Source: Sphingomonadaceae bacterium
GTDB taxonomy: Bacteria; Pseudomonadota; Alphaproteobacteria; Sphingomonadales; Sphingomonadaceae
NCBI GenBank assembly: GCA_009923795.1
Contig: RFSU01000022.1
Coordinates: 1-18,000, forward strand
Length of the DNA stretch: 18,000 nt
Direction: 5' to 3'
The notes beneath the pieces were generated by a model. That model searched no databases. It saw only the letters and a program-made list of their open reading frames with translations, and had not been told where the DNA came from. The position numbers and the translations under genes are program-made. Below are positions 6,747 through 14,274 of the stretch, in pieces (the stretch's first letter is position 1; every line of letters begins with the position of its first letter).

Positions 6747-9293
6747 TTAGAAGCCGATCTGCAACGTCCCCATGATCGTGCGGGGCGAGCCGACCGAGAA
6801 GTTCGGGTTCGCGCCATTTGCAGCGCAGGTATAACCACCCGTCGGGCAGACATTGCCGTGGTTGATCTGCGTGCTGATGTTGCCGAAGTAGAACTTGTTG
6901 AACAGGTTGATGACGTTGAGCTGGAAGAATGTCTTCTTAAAGCCCAGCTCTTCAAAGCTGTACCGCGCGTTCAGATCGAACAAGGTGTAGCTTGGCGACT
7001 TCACATCGTTGACGTCCGTTGCATAACGATCGCCGACATATTTGCCCTGCAAGCCAACCGACAATGCACCAAGATCAACCGATGCACGGCCACCAAAGGA
7101 CCAACGCGGCGTTTCCGTCACATATTTGCCCGCCGTCGGAGCAAAGATGGTGATGTTCGTCTGACCGGTTGGCGCCGTGCTCGTGCGGCCAATCTCAATG
7201 TTCTGCTGAAGCTTTGAGTTGTTGTACGATGCAAAGGCATACAAGGTCACAGGTTCAATGACCTGATAGCCAATGTTGGCATCAAAGCCGTAGGTCTTCA
7301 CCTTACCGACGTTACGGTCAACCGAGATACCCTGAGCCTGGTCGAAGGAGGTAACGATACGGTTCTGATAACCAATATACCAACCCGTCAACTGAGCCTG
7401 GATCTTGTTGGTTGTATAACGCGCGCCAAGGTCAAATGCGTCGGTTGTTTCCGGCGTCACAGCAACCGAAGGCTGACGATACAGATTGTCCGTACGCGGA
7501 GCCGAGAAGCCCTTGGCGTAGCTCGCAAAGATGCTGACGTCGTCCGTCGCCTTATAGGTCAGGCCCGCATTTGGCAGAACCTTTTCGAACTTATAATTGG
7601 CGGAGAACGGCGCATAGAGCGAACCCGAAGGCAGCGTTGTCGCGTTCGGCGCAACGATGGTCAACGTGCTCACCGGCTGGCTTGTGCAGGTTGCAAAGCC
7701 GCTGCCCCCCGTCTGGGTGTAGCAATAGTTGGTCAGGTCACGCTTGAAGAACGGCGCGCGAACGCCAACTTCAACGCGCAATGCGTCGTCCATGAACTTG
7801 CCGATATACTGACCGGAAATCTGGTTCAGCAGAGCGATCGACAAACGATCACGCTGGCGAAGCGCATAACCGTCAGCCGTCAAGACCGAACGTGCATTGC
7901 GCCCACCAAATGGGCTTTCTGGGTTACCAGCCGAGTCAAGATAGCCCCATTCACCCGTCTGACGGTGACGCGCACGGTCAAAGGTGTAGGCAAGACGCAG
8001 GCGATGCTCCGGCGACAATTCATAAATTGCCGATGCCATCGCCGTCCAGCGGCGGGTGTTTGTGTTGTTCGGCGTGAAGAAGCCAACGCGGTCAAGCGTA
8101 TCGCCATCGGCATTATAATCTGCGCCCGTGCCCGTGGTGATCGAGCCCTTCGTCAAGGTCGAATTTTCTTCCTGCAACGTGTAACCGCCGCCATTCGCGA
8201 GGACGTATTGGAAAGACGCATCGGCCGTCAGGGTCAGCTGATCTGTGACCGTAAAGCGTGAGTTGAGGCGCGCGTTGCCCGTGTTCGACGGGTTGATACG
8301 CAGGTTATAATAATTGGTGCAGGTGAAAGCGGCCGCGCCTTCATCCTGACGACCTGCGCCCGCTGTCGGCTTCACGCAGCGTGCATCATTTTCAAAGTTG
8401 AGCAAGCTCTTGAGCTGATACCCAGCAATGGTCGACAGATCGAGCGGAACAGCCGAAGACACAGCAGTCGCCGCCGGGATAACCGCCGACGTAAACAGCG
8501 TGCGGAAATCGTTGACGCTGGGGTTACGGTAGAAGTTGTTGCGGTTCTGGTTGTAATGGCCAGCCAGCGAGATGAAATCGCCATTATCGCCAATGGGCTG
8601 ATAAATCTTGGCGTTATACTGCTGCTTTTCAATCCGGCCCGGGCCCTTGAACTTGTCGTTGCGCGCCTTGCTTCCAGCAACCCAAAGACGCGTGCCGCTG
8701 TCGTTCAGTTCGCCAAAGTTAAACAGGCCGAATGCACGGGTACGGTCATTCTCACCAACCGACATGCTGGCAATCGCTTCCAAATCCTTGCTGCCAAGGA
8801 TCGTGCGATAGTTGACGGTGCCACCAGCCGCCGATGCGGTCGGGCTGTCGACATCGGTCGTGCCGAGGTTGACGTTCACCTGCTCCACCAGCTCAGGATC
8901 AAGCTGCTGGTTCGAATAAATGGCATAGTTGCCGGAGTCATTCAGCGGGAAGCCGTCAAATGTCAGCGAAATACGGTTGCCGTCAAAGCCACGGATACGG
9001 ATGTTGCCGCCCGAAGAGCCATAAGCGTCCGAGTTGGTGAAGTTGACACCGGGGATCAGGTTGATCGTGTTGAGAACGGTCTGACCAGCAGCCTGCGTCG
9101 TGATCAGTTCCTGCGTGATGATGCCGCGCGCCTTGGTCGCGTCTGGAACAACAATCCCGGAAAGGCCGTCATCGCCCTTTTTCGCGGTGACGATGATGTC
9201 TTCAACCGCGATAGAACCCGAAGACTGTGCAAAAACGGGCGTGGCGGCAACAATCGCGATCGTGGCGACGCCTGCGTAAAACTGCTTTCTCAT
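6747..9293 (-). CDS. TonB-dependent outer-membrane receptor
   Basis: 848 residues from the ATG at 9293; an upstream in-frame ATG (9374) is rejected because the signal peptide MRKQFYAGVATIAIVAATPVFAQ begins here and GGGGG precedes it. TonB box EDIIVTA is at 31-37. The plug domain (about 55-165) has TVLNTINLIPGVNF, GNIRIRGFDGNRISLTFDGF and a VNLGTTDVDSPTASAAGG segment. The barrel ends with the classic C-terminal aromatic (LQIGF). Three Cys pairs lie in predicted extracellular loops (YCYTQTGGSGFATC; VCPTGGYTC; another around DARCVKPT), suggesting disulfide-stabilised loops. No iron-specific or sugar-specific neighbour reveals the ligand. The gene ends against the convergent HD gene. Its upstream region (9294-9461) separates it from the isomerase gene on the same strand. 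Confidence 0.93.
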   Translation of the reverse strand: MRKQFYAGVATIAIVAATPVFAQSSGSIAVEDIIVTAKKGDDGLSGIVVPDATKARGIITQELITTQAAGQTVLNTINLIPGVNFTNSDAYGSSGGNIRIRGFDGNRISLTFDGFPLNDSGNYAIYSNQQLDPELVEQVNVNLGTTDVDSPTASAAGGTVNYRTILGSKDLEAIASMSVGENDRTRAFGLFNFGELNDSGTRLWVAGSKARNDKFKGPGRIEKQQYNAKIYQPIGDNGDFISLAGHYNQNRNNFYRNPSVNDFRTLFTSAVIPAATAVSSAVPLDLSTIAGYQLKSLLNFENDARCVKPTAGAGRQDEGAAAFTCTNYYNLRINPSNTGNARLNSRFTVTDQLTLTADASFQYVLANGGGYTLQEENSTLTKGSITTGTGADYNADGDTLDRVGFFTPNNTNTRRWTAMASAIYELSPEHRLRLAYTFDRARHRQTGEWGYLDSAGNPESPFGGRNARSVLTADGYALRQRDRLSIALLNQISGQYIGKFMDDALRVEVGVRAPFFKRDLTNYCYTQTGGSGFATCTSQPVSTLTIVAPNATTLPSGSLYAPFSANYKFEKVLPNAGLTYKATDDVSIFASYAKGFSAPRTDNLYRQPSVAVTPETTDAFDLGARYTTNKIQAQLTGWYIGYQNRIVTSFDQAQGISVDRNVGKVKTYGFDANIGYQVIEPVTLYAFASYNNSKLQQNIEIGRTSTAPTGQTNITIFAPTAGKYVTETPRWSFGGRASVDLGALSVGLQGKYVGDRYATDVNDVKSPSYTLFDLNARYSFEELGFKKTFFQLNVINLFNKFYFGNISTQINHGNVCPTGGYTCAANGANPNFSVGSPRTIMGTLQIGF

Positions 9294-9420
9294 GATAGAC
9301 CCCCATAAGGTAATTGGCCGGATGCCACTTGAGTGCGACCGGAGCGCAATGGCGTCGATATATTTCGCGCACATGACACGCCAGTTGAATTAACCTCGTT
9401 GAATAACTTGGATTTAATGC

Positions 9421-9436
9421 GTTGCAAAAAAGCAAC
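9421..9436. promoter_or_regulatory. 16-nt inverted repeat upstream of the TonB receptor gene
   Basis: GTTGC-AAAAAA-GCAAC, perfect 5-bp arms around an A6 centre, located 128 nt upstream of the receptor ATG and 26 nt past the isomerase stop. It could be an operator for the receptor gene. It is not Fur-box-like, and the T-rich loop does not look like an intrinsic terminator. Function not shown. Confidence 0.3.
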
Positions 9437-9461
9437 GGTCATCCTCAAATTGGCTGAATAA

Positions 9462-10406
9462 TCAACGCCCTACTTTACGCACAGGCACCGGAATATTGCA
9501 GATATCCGCTCCACCCGCCGGAACGTTGAAAAACGCATCGCGGCGGTTCGCCCGCGCTTCTGCATAGCGGCGAAAGGATGCGCTTTCTGTGGACAGATAC
9601 TGAAACCGGGGACGCGCGCCTTCGTCCATATCTGCTGCTATGCGCAGGGATTGGATCGTCACGCGCTCTTCGGCCTTTTCATAAAAGCCAAGCGGCCCCG
9701 TCCCCCGTGACAGGCTGGACAGATGCTCTATCCCCGCAACAACCCGCCCGGCCAAGGCGATGTTGCGATCCAAATGGCGCGGCGCATGGCCGATAACGAC
9801 ATAAAGCTCCGCCCCCGTACCCGTATCGGGCGCAAGATTACGGCCAACGCCCATCATGCCATAGCAATGCACGGGCCAATTGCGGATACCCTCTGCCGTG
9901 CGCTCTCCCGCGATCGGCCAGCCCTTGAAAAAGCTGCTCCAACGCTGCGCCGTATTCTTTGGCACGAACATGGGACCAAGTCCTTTGGGCAGAGGCAGCG
10001 CACCAGACGCGAGATAGTCCGCCTCCGTCATCTGCCGCAGTCTGCTGGGCAGAGGCTTGGCCGATGCCTTATCCTCCGCCGCCAGGTCACCCCATTGTGC
10101 GACATAATTGTCCTGCACCCGGACAATCGCCAGCCCATCCCACCAATGCGCGCGCGCCAAAGAGCGGATATTCTCCACCCAGCCTTGGGAAAAGGGCGCT
10201 GGCATCACCTGAAGAACAATGCGCCGCCCCCTGCCCGCCGCATCGGTGGCCAAATCCATGATCAAAAGATCTTCTGGCGGAATATCGATCCAATCCTGCA
10301 TCGGGGCTGCAGCCACAATTTCGGACGGCGCCAAGGATGGTCTTGGCGCTGCCGCCAAGAGCGGCAGGGCAAGCATTGGAAGAAGCCAGCTTTTCATAAA
10401 GCGCAT
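9462..10406 (-). CDS. Cyclophilin-type peptidyl-prolyl cis-trans isomerase, exported
   Basis: 314 residues. Residues 1-20 are a signal peptide (MRFMKSWLLPMLALPLLAAA), giving a periplasmic protein. The cyclophilin fold is recognisable from RRIVLQVMPAPF (61-72), the core motif WWDGLAIVRVQDNYVAQWGD (88-107, corresponding to the usual YDGxxFHRVxxxFxxQGGD), and the C-terminal NIALAGRVVAGIEHLSSL (215-232, the usual FGxVVEGMDVV). A ~90-residue insert separates these blocks, and the canonical Phe of the core motif is replaced, so activity may be reduced. Family role: proline isomerisation in folding of exported and outer-membrane proteins. A weak GGTGG precedes the ATG at 10406; an ATG three codons later is also possible. 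It is divergent from the tRNA gene. Confidence 0.85.
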   Translation of the reverse strand: MRFMKSWLLPMLALPLLAAAPRPSLAPSEIVAAAPMQDWIDIPPEDLLIMDLATDAAGRGRRIVLQVMPAPFSQGWVENIRSLARAHWWDGLAIVRVQDNYVAQWGDLAAEDKASAKPLPSRLRQMTEADYLASGALPLPKGLGPMFVPKNTAQRWSSFFKGWPIAGERTAEGIRNWPVHCYGMMGVGRNLAPDTGTGAELYVVIGHAPRHLDRNIALAGRVVAGIEHLSSLSRGTGPLGFYEKAEERVTIQSLRIAADMDEGARPRFQYLSTESASFRRYAEARANRRDAFFNVPAGGADICNIPVPVRKVGR

Positions 10407-10541
10407 AATTGCACACCACCAAGCCTTGCGAAACCCATCGACGCACGATAGGGCGCATCCCTTCCAGCGCGAATTGATGGATCGCCTGATTCCGGACCTG
10501 CTTCAGCCAACCAGCCAGCAGCCCCCCGGCAGGCAAAATGC

Positions 10542-10632
10542 GGAGCGGTGGCCGAGTGGTCGAAGGCGCTCGCCTGGAAAGTGAGTATACGGCAAAACCG
10601 TATCGAGGGTTCGAATCCCTCCCGCTCCGCCA
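10542..10632 (+). tRNA. tRNA-Ser (anticodon GGA)
   Basis: Complete class II tRNA. Acceptor stem GGAGCGG pairs with CCGCTCC (10622-10628), then discriminator G and encoded CCA (10630-10632). The anticodon stem CTCGC/GTGAG encloses the loop CTGGAAA, with GGA at 10576-10578 reading UCC/UCU. A long variable arm has stem TACGG/CCGTA, and the T arm is GAGGG-TTCGAAT-CCCTC. The 3' end forms part of the first copy of the repeat at 10627-10758, so this gene appears to be the integration target for the units downstream. The gene itself is left intact. Confidence 0.98.
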
Positions 10633-10758
10633 AACAGTCCAGCGAACTGGTCTCCACACAATCTAGCCGCCAGGAACCCTTAGGTTTCTGGGCATTATCT
10701 GGGTTCTATCCGGAGTATGTTGACGTGAAGCCAAGGCGATTTCAGGACGAAATCAGCC
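10627..10758 (+). repeat. Direct repeat copy A (core + R end), attL-like site at tRNA-Ser 3' end
   Basis: 132 nt starting with the CCGCCA of the tRNA 3' end. It matches 12650-12781 in the same orientation without gaps; a hand alignment gives 12 mismatches (about 91%). The first 37 positions differ at one base only. It contains ACAGTC (10634-10639), a small hairpin CCAG-CGAA-CTGG, and GGTCTCC (10649-10655). Both copies lose similarity at the same point, right after AGCC. Interpreted as the left end of integrated unit 1. Confidence 0.9.
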
Positions 10759-10871
10759 CTTCCCTGTAACAGCGCCCCTTGAGCACACAGGGAACTGAAC
10801 CCGTTTGCCAACCTCGTTCCGACTGGGATAGCGAGGACCTTTACTTCCCGCAGCGAATTCACGCAGAAAAC

Positions 10872-12386
10872 TCAGGCGAAGGTGAGTTTGTAGAGATTAA
10901 CGTAGTAATCCTTTCTATCTTCAGTGCCGCCATACTGCCAGTAAACTGCTTCGAAATTCCCATCTCCGTCAAAATCGTCGAAACCTATGAGTTTCCCAAA
11001 ACCTTCGGATTTGGGGAGCGACACGGTCACCTTGCGAAATGATGATCCTTGTTGGTTTATATAGATCCTGAGCGTGCCATCCAGCCGCGCAAAAACAATA
11101 TCGTCTTTTCCATCTCTGTTCAGGTCTTTGATGTATAGAGATGGCGACCACTCTAGTCGCCCGGCGTAAACGTCCGCGTCTTCCTGCTTCACAGCAGTGC
11201 TGGTGATATCGGCGAACTTCCCAGCATCGTTCCTGAGTATCTGGAGGTAATCACCGCCATAATATGGGGAGTACCGCGAGTAGGAGATTATGAGATCGAG
11301 ATCTCCATCCTTATCGATGTCGGTTGTTCGCGTCTCCATGTGGAGAGAGTTTTCGGTGCCGTAAACCGATGCAGGAAGAGGCGTCTTATTATCGAAACTG
11401 AAGTCTCCCTTATTGTTCCAAAAAACATAGCTGTATGAAGACCCGTGCCCGAAACCAGCGACAATGTCGCCGAACCCATCCCCGTTGAGATCTGCAATAT
11501 GCGCATCCAACCACAAGTTGTTTTGTCTGTAGGGATCTTGGTTTGGGTTAAGCAAAGGAACGGAGTTTAGTTGGTCCAAAAAGGTGCTCGACCTGGAGGT
11601 GAAGGAGCCTTCGGCATTTTGCACTAGAAACAAGGGTTCGAACCCTTCCCTGTGGAGCCAGTTGGCAATCAGAATATCCTGCTTACCGTCGCCGTTTATA
11701 TCCCCTGTCGCCATCGCATGGGCATCAGTCCCATTCGCAGCGAGACCCGATTGGCTGGTGATGCGCGGAATAAGGTCAGCCCGCACCTTCGCACCACTCG
11801 CCCCGCCTACCGCCAAAACCGCCGTGCCATATGCTGAAGGATCGTTGTAAACACCGGACACATTGTGTGCGACGAAGAAGGCAGATGGCGACCCGTTAAC
11901 GGTTAAAATAGACGACCGGCGTGCGCCAAAAACCGACGGAAATTGATCATTTTCTGCCTGCCGAAACTCTAGTTTACCGTTGGCGTTGGAGAGATAAATA
12001 TAGGGCAAGCGCGCGAACACGGGCGTTCCATATGCCTTGTTGAGCGGAATGATGAGTTCCGGGAAGCGATCCTTCTGGAAATCAACTGAGATGCTCCCTT
12101 GAGGAAAAATGTCCGCGACGCCTCTCTGATACGTCACACCAGCGTAAACATACTCGGGGACCACATCGGATGAAGACACAGTGTGGATTTGGTAAGATTT
12201 GCTGAGTGTCGCGCTGGTGTAGGTAATCGGCGCTGGAGGTGGCGGAGTAGAGCTTGGACTGCTGAGCGACGTTGGCGTGTCGCCTCCACCGCAACTTGCA
12301 AGCAGAACGCTGAAGGCAATTCCAGACAGACCCCTTGCAAATTTGCTCTGCTTGGTTCTGGAAACCTTCTTAAAAGCTGTCGCCAT
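10872..12386 (-). CDS. FG-GAP/VCBS-repeat lipoprotein
   Basis: 504 residues from the ATG at 12386, chosen because GAGGTG lies 5 nt upstream and the signal peptide starts here; the frame stays open to 12563 but without lipoprotein logic. The lipobox LLASC makes C32 the lipidated residue, followed by a GGG/Pro-Ser-Thr-rich tether (33-53). Five calcium-binding FG-GAP-type loops are visible: DINGDGKQD (229-237), DLNGDGFGD (299-307), DIDKDGDLD (356-364), DLNRDGKDD (421-429) and DFDGDGNFE (471-479), consistent with a beta-propeller on residues about 75-504. Such domains occur in surface adhesins and polymer-binding proteins; no catalytic motif was seen, so binding is the likely role. It is the sole gene of unit 1, and its codons look more A/T-rich than those of dxs or the receptors. 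Confidence 0.85.
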   Translation of the reverse strand: MATAFKKVSRTKQSKFARGLSGIAFSVLLASCGGGDTPTSLSSPSSTPPPPAPITYTSATLSKSYQIHTVSSSDVVPEYVYAGVTYQRGVADIFPQGSISVDFQKDRFPELIIPLNKAYGTPVFARLPYIYLSNANGKLEFRQAENDQFPSVFGARRSSILTVNGSPSAFFVAHNVSGVYNDPSAYGTAVLAVGGASGAKVRADLIPRITSQSGLAANGTDAHAMATGDINGDGKQDILIANWLHREGFEPLFLVQNAEGSFTSRSSTFLDQLNSVPLLNPNQDPYRQNNLWLDAHIADLNGDGFGDIVAGFGHGSSYSYVFWNNKGDFSFDNKTPLPASVYGTENSLHMETRTTDIDKDGDLDLIISYSRYSPYYGGDYLQILRNDAGKFADITSTAVKQEDADVYAGRLEWSPSLYIKDLNRDGKDDIVFARLDGTLRIYINQQGSSFRKVTVSLPKSEGFGKLIGFDDFDGDGNFEAVYWQYGGTEDRKDYYVNLYKLTFA

Positions 12387-12617
12387 TGTTGCACCTCGAT
12401 GCATTTGCTTTGCGTAGAACCAGCGAAGAGGCAAAGGTGAGCAAGTCCTTAAAACCTCCTCTGAGTTGAAGTTTATTCTCTTGTACCAAGGAGTTAAATG
12501 CCGAGGTCTGTATGTGCGACTAGGCTTGGAGACAAATTTCAGTTCGACTGCCCTCACCGCCATTCTTACTTAGCGAACACTTACTCCGGTTTCCCGCGCC
12601 TATCCAGTCCGGTGATT
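12387..12617. other. Upstream region of the VCBS lipoprotein gene
   Basis: Intergenic stretch that should carry the lipoprotein promoter (minus strand). The lipoprotein frame remains open as far as 12563, but lacks a second start with a good ribosome site. Close to the right end, CAGTC (12606-12610) and CCGGT lie upstream of the L end and form inverted matches with ACCGG and GACTG inside it. No gene, RNA or promoter hexamers could be confidently assigned. Confidence 0.4.
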
Positions 12618-12662
12618 GCTGGAGACCGGTAGCGCGCTGACTGCTCCCACCGCCACACAGTC
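12618..12662 (+). repeat. L end + core, copy B (matches 17452-17496)
   Basis: 45 nt aligned without gaps to 17452-17496. The outer GCTGGAGACC is identical, a 12-nt spacer is largely different, and the inner 23 nt ACTG(C)...CCACCGCCACACAGTC differ at one base. It contains GACTG (12639-12643) and CAGTC (12658-12662), an inverted pair around the core, and GGAGACC (12621-12627), inverted relative to GGTCTCC at 12672-12678. Interpreted as the right end of unit 1. Confidence 0.8.
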
Positions 12663-12781
12663 CAGCGAACTGGTCTCCACACAATCTAACTGCTCGGAAC
12701 CCTAAGATTTCTGGGCATTATCTGGGTTCTATCCGGAGTATTTTGACGTGAAACCAAAGCGATTTCAGGACAAAATTAGCC
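12650..12781 (+). repeat. Direct repeat copy B (core + R end), internal junction
   Basis: Second copy of the 132-nt R-end repeat (first at 10627-10758, about 91% identical). Together with the L end at 12618-12662 it makes a complete L-core-R site, the arrangement expected for an internal junction between two tandem units or for the attP of a circular form. Differences from copy A are mostly G-to-A or C-to-T type changes. Confidence 0.88.
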
Positions 12782-12871
12782 AATTTAACCGCGAGCCTCC
12801 AGCGTGTAGAAAATGACTCCGGTTTTCAGCGGCGGCGTTACCAGACTGGAAATGCAGGCCGATAGGAAGCT

Positions 12872-14074
12872 TTATGGTTTGAGTGATGGACGAAGCGTTT
12901 TCAGCGAGCCATCATTCGGTTCTGCCGGAAGCTTAAGTAGTTTCATGATGAGCGGATAGACATCGACATTGTCGAATTCCCCAATCTTCTGAGCTCTAAG
13001 AAAATCAGGTCCTGCCGCAAGAAACATCGCGCGCATCTCCAGCGCGCTCGGGTCATAGCCGTGCGCGCCACCGGAGAAGCCTGGCTGCGGCGCACGGTCT
13101 GAGATCTGCCAACCTGTTTGAGCTAGGCAGATAAATGCAGGCACGCGCGCATTACGACCGTAATTAAATCGGCGCGGGATCTTTTCCTTAGGCCAACACT
13201 GCATATGCGGATTGGGCTTAAGGAGTGCGCTAGCAAGTACCGCTTTCTGCCCTTCCGTCGGCACAAGTGCAGCGTAGGGGCCGCCATAGAGCATGCGATA
13301 ACTGCTGGTCGGAGCGATCTGGTCGAGGCGAATTGTGCGCTCTGCGCTAACCGCGGCCATCCCATGATCGGACACGATAACTACATCGACTTTCAGATTG
13401 AGCTTAGAAATGGAACTCCAAAGATCACCGATGGCGGCGTCCACTTTAGCAATGGCCTCGTTCGTCTCCTTTGCCTCGGGACCGTGGACGTGACCTGCAT
13501 GGTCTACATCATCGAAATAGAGCGTCACAAATTTAGGGCGCTCACCGACCGGACGCTCCAGCCAATCGATCACTGTTTTCACGCGCTTTTCAGCAGAAAG
13601 TGAACCATCAAAGATGCGCCAGTCGTGCGGGCGCACCCCACGGATGGGCGCTTCGGATCCCGGCCAGAACATGGTCGCAGTCCGCATGTTATTCTTCTCA
13701 GCTGTAACCCAGATCGGTTCAGCCTCATCCCACCAGCGTCTATCGATCACGGCCTCGCGATTGGACAGGCTGAACTTAACGCCAGGGATCGAGGGATCTT
13801 CCATTGAATTGCTTACAATACCATTCCGATCAGGCCTCTTGCCTGTGACAATCGTGTAATGGTTTGGAAAAGTGATCGAGGGGAAACTAGGTCGCATGCC
13901 CGCCGCGCGCGCACCAGTTTCGGCAATAGCGTTGAGATTGGGCGTAACACCGCGATCTAGGTAGTCAGACCGAAAACCGTCTATACTGATCAGGATAACG
14001 GCATCAGCCCTTTGCGCAAAAGCCGGCTGAGCGGTCGCAACCACCGCGAAAAGGGCAAACAGAATGCGGTGCAT
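12872..14074 (-). CDS. Ectonucleotide pyrophosphatase/phosphodiesterase (alkaline phosphatase superfamily)
   Basis: 400 residues with signal peptide MHRILFALFAVVATAQPAFA (1-20), so periplasmic or secreted. The NPP two-metal site is complete: D32 (ISIDGF), nucleophile T68 (PSFPSITFPNHYTIVTG), D191 and H195 (VDHAGHVHGP), D236-H237 (VSDHGM) and H338 (GAHGYDP). This corresponds to the Xanthomonas NPP set and the ~400-residue bacterial length. Family activity: hydrolysis of phosphodiester or pyrophosphate bonds of nucleotides, dinucleotides or related esters, releasing nucleoside monophosphates; the exact substrate is unknown. GAAGG lies about 8 nt upstream of the ATG. It is divergent from the P450 gene (200-nt spacer), and both sit inside putative unit 2. 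Confidence 0.93.
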   Translation of the reverse strand: MHRILFALFAVVATAQPAFAQRADAVILISIDGFRSDYLDRGVTPNLNAIAETGARAAGMRPSFPSITFPNHYTIVTGKRPDRNGIVSNSMEDPSIPGVKFSLSNREAVIDRRWWDEAEPIWVTAEKNNMRTATMFWPGSEAPIRGVRPHDWRIFDGSLSAEKRVKTVIDWLERPVGERPKFVTLYFDDVDHAGHVHGPEAKETNEAIAKVDAAIGDLWSSISKLNLKVDVVIVSDHGMAAVSAERTIRLDQIAPTSSYRMLYGGPYAALVPTEGQKAVLASALLKPNPHMQCWPKEKIPRRFNYGRNARVPAFICLAQTGWQISDRAPQPGFSGGAHGYDPSALEMRAMFLAAGPDFLRAQKIGEFDNVDVYPLIMKLLKLPAEPNDGSLKTLRPSLKP

Positions 14075-14274
14075 TTTAACAACCTTCGTGAGTGTTTAAA
14101 TGCGTCTTAAGCTAACAGACATCGCATTGCCAATTGGTGACAAAGTAAGGTTAGACTGCTCATAACGCAATACGCCCAATAAAGGTCTCAAGCCAAGCAA
14201 GGCGGCTGGACATTGCGGCGACGCTTAAACATAGTCCTGCCGAGCTCGGCAATCGAGCATAAGAGGTAAAAGCC
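14075..14274. promoter_or_regulatory. Divergent promoter region between NPP and P450 genes
   Basis: 200-nt spacer that must contain both promoters. The visible element is a perfect 14-nt palindrome TGCCGAGCTCGGCA at 14238-14251, 23 nt before the P450 ATG and just upstream of its AAGAGG ribosome site. It could be an operator or a small hairpin affecting the P450 leader. Promoter hexamers were not assigned confidently. Confidence 0.45.

Larger units (their letters stand above)
10640..12662. mobile_element. Putative non-autonomous integrated unit 1 (2,023 bp)
   Basis: Bounded by the repeated core CCGCCA-N-ACAGTC at 10627-10639 and 12650-12662. It begins with the R end shared with unit 2 and finishes with the L end shared with unit 2. 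The only gene is the VCBS lipoprotein (minus strand). No recombinase, transposase, relaxase or excisionase is visible. The unit boundaries are set arbitrarily at the end of the core, since the strand-exchange point cannot be read. Inference from repeat layout; an ancient duplication of the tRNA-flanking sequence is the alternative. Confidence 0.6.

Noticed and set aside
10548..10769. Plus-strand frame reading through the tRNA into repeat A
   Set aside because: It is mostly tRNA sequence; there is no ribosome site, and copy B does not preserve a corresponding start.
12387..12563. N-terminal extension of the VCBS lipoprotein frame
   Set aside because: It would bury the lipoprotein signal 59 residues inside; the ATG at 12386 has a good ribosome site.
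12618..12781. Integron attC site
   Set aside because: Inverted arms exist, but the GTT-containing core and RYYYAAC consensus are absent, no IntI is present, and the anchor is a tRNA gene.
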